From Chryseobacterium gleum (GTDB lineage Bacteria > Bacteroidota > Bacteroidia > Flavobacteriales > Flavobacteriaceae), in assembly GCA_945897915.1 (NCBI GenBank), contig CAMDGB010000014.1:1-49554 (forward strand): a stretch of 49,554 nucleotides of DNA, read 5' to 3'. The notes beneath the pieces are model-generated. The model was not told the DNA's origin and searched no databases. It saw nothing but the letters and a program-made list of their open reading frames with translations. Position numbers and translations under genes: made by a program. Positions 48,751 through 49,554 of the stretch are shown here, piece by piece (the first letter of the stretch is position 1; every line of letters starts with the position of its first letter).

Positions 48751-49554
48751 TTATTCTTTAATAAACTTGGCAGCGTTTTTACCTGATACCTTTAAATAAT
48801 AAATACCTTCAGATAATTGCTCAACGCTAATAGATGTGTCGCCTTCGTTAAGGTTCCCTTTTAGAACGATTTTTCCTAAAGCATCGGTTATGGTATAGTG
48901 CTGATTGGCGATACTGGGTTCAATCATTGTATTTAACAAACTTGAAGTAGGGTTAGGATATACGCTTACACTACTTTTATCAAAGACTTCCGTGGCTAAA
49001 TCACTACAATTAATTGCTAACCCTAAATCTGTTATAGTCCAATTGTAAGTATTAAGTATAGAAGTTCTTGCTGCATAGCCATTACAATAATAAGAATTGC
49101 CTCCTGAAAAAACAACATTTGGTTCTAAAGGATTCTCATTTGGTGCTATTGTTGCCCAACCTATTAGTAGCGCATCATAATTATTTATAGAAAGTTGTGC
49201 TCCTGCAAACATAGATGACATATTAGTTACATTACCAACATTCCATGATCCAATAGGTTGGTCAAACGAGGAAGGCCCAAAAAATATAGAATTATTAAAA
49301 AACATAGAATCCATATCGATAACACTACTCACATTCCAAGAGTCAATAGGCTGGTTAAAGGCGGAAGCGTTACTAAACATATTAGACATATTGGTCACAC
49401 TGCTCACATTCCAGGAACCAATAGGTTGGTTAAAGACAATAGCTTGCCTAAACATATAACCCATAGCAATCACATTGCTAACATTCCAAGAACCAATAGG
49501 TTGGTTAAAGATATTAGCTTGATCAAACATACCACCCATATTAGTCACATTGCT
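48751..49554 (-). CDS. BspA-type repeat surface protein with T9SS sorting domain (N-terminus outside window)
   Basis: The 268 visible residues consist of repeats of about 25 residues with the form FNQPIGSWNVSNVTNM-x2-MF (DUF285/BspA-like). A spacer with two cysteines follows, then a T9SS type A sorting domain (about the last 75 residues: SVYPNPTSSLLN, GKIVLKGNLNEGDTSI, EGIYYLKVSGKNAAKFIKE). The frame is open to the window edge and reads SNVTNM there, so the gene continues with more repeats. BspA-like proteins bind host or surface ligands and are exported by T9SS. The DNA repeats every 75 bp in three places. Confidence 0.9.
   Translation of the reverse strand, partial: SNVTNMGGMFDQANIFNQPIGSWNVSNVIAMGYMFRQAIVFNQPIGSWNVSSVTNMSNMFSNASAFNQPIDSWNVSSVIDMDSMFFNNSIFFGPSSFDQPIGSWNVGNVTNMSSMFAGAQLSINNYDALLIGWATIAPNENPLEPNVVFSGGNSYYCNGYAARTSILNTYNWTITDLGLAINCSDLATEVFDKSSVSVYPNPTSSLLNTMIEPSIANQHYTITDALGKIVLKGNLNEGDTSISVEQLSEGIYYLKVSGKNAAKFIKE
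49251..49554 (-). repeat. Tandem 75-bp coding repeats in the BspA-like gene
   Basis: The phrase CAATAGG marks equivalent positions at 49251, 49344, 49419 and 49494. The last three are 75 bp apart; the first interval is 93 bp because of a 6-codon insertion. The repeats run to the window edge. Confidence 0.8.

Noticed and set aside
49251..49554. Regular repeats could be mistaken for a CRISPR array.
   Set aside because: The repeats are in frame, encode a BspA-like protein and have no unique spacers.

Overview
The window is AT-rich DNA from a member of the Bacteroidota, almost certainly a Flavobacteriaceae species close to Flavobacterium. The evidence is: the gliding lipoprotein GldH; two proteins with C-terminal type IX secretion sorting domains; a SusC-like TonB receptor with a carboxypeptidase-regulatory N-terminus; DUF6341/DUF6427/DUF4254 proteins typical of this family; promoters of the Bacteroidetes form TTG-N17..23-TAnnTTTG; and almost no Shine-Dalgarno sites.

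Layout. 1-3.5 kb: the end of a surface polysaccharide cluster (O-antigen ligase-like protein, UDP-glucuronate decarboxylase, polyprenyl-phosphate sugar transferase). 3.6-8.5 kb: purD, two small-family membrane proteins, upp, then a DUF4254-GT9 pair. 8.5-15.8 kb: housekeeping genes on mixed strands (flavin/2Fe-2S reductase, acyl-CoA thioesterase, HU/SPOR cell-envelope protein, dprA, trpS, acyltransferase, small lipoprotein, recA). 15.9-26.1 kb, all plus strand: trhO with an unusual C-terminal domain, then PSP1 (RicT-like), gldH, a class A penicillin-binding protein, the two CoA-transferase subunits, a RlmI-like methyltransferase, a serine hydrolase and a 3'-5' exonuclease. 26.2-32.7 kb: a minus-strand TonB receptor and surface beta-helix lipoprotein divergent from a PhoB/PhoR-like two-component system; the shared intergenic region carries five half-sites at an exact 11-bp period. 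32.7-37.4 kb: trmB, a LysE exporter, an alkyltransferase-like protein, then an iron-sulfur group (Mrp/ApbC, NifU-like scaffold, ferredoxin reductase, ferredoxin). 37.4-41.7 kb, minus strand: serS, a TPR protein and a trans-sulfuration PLP enzyme. 41.8-45.2 kb: a secreted M1 peptidase and rseP. tRNA-Asn follows at 45.3 kb.

Downstream of tRNA-Asn the character changes. From 45.4 kb to the end there are loosely packed minus-strand accessory genes (two Ser-hydrolase lipoproteins, a DinB/DUF1569-like protein, a BspA-type repeat protein with T9SS sorting signal) separated by long intergenic stretches. These hold two different duplicated sequence elements and a long imperfect hairpin. This looks like a variable, cassette-like region bounded by the tRNA.

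The observations most worth following are: the 11-bp phased operator between the TonB receptor and the two-component system; the TrhO fusion to the barrel domain normally found on its functional analogue TrhP (peptidase U32 family); and the duplicated, hairpin-ended intergenic element in the accessory region. Nothing in the window is a CRISPR array, an rRNA or a recognisable insertion sequence.
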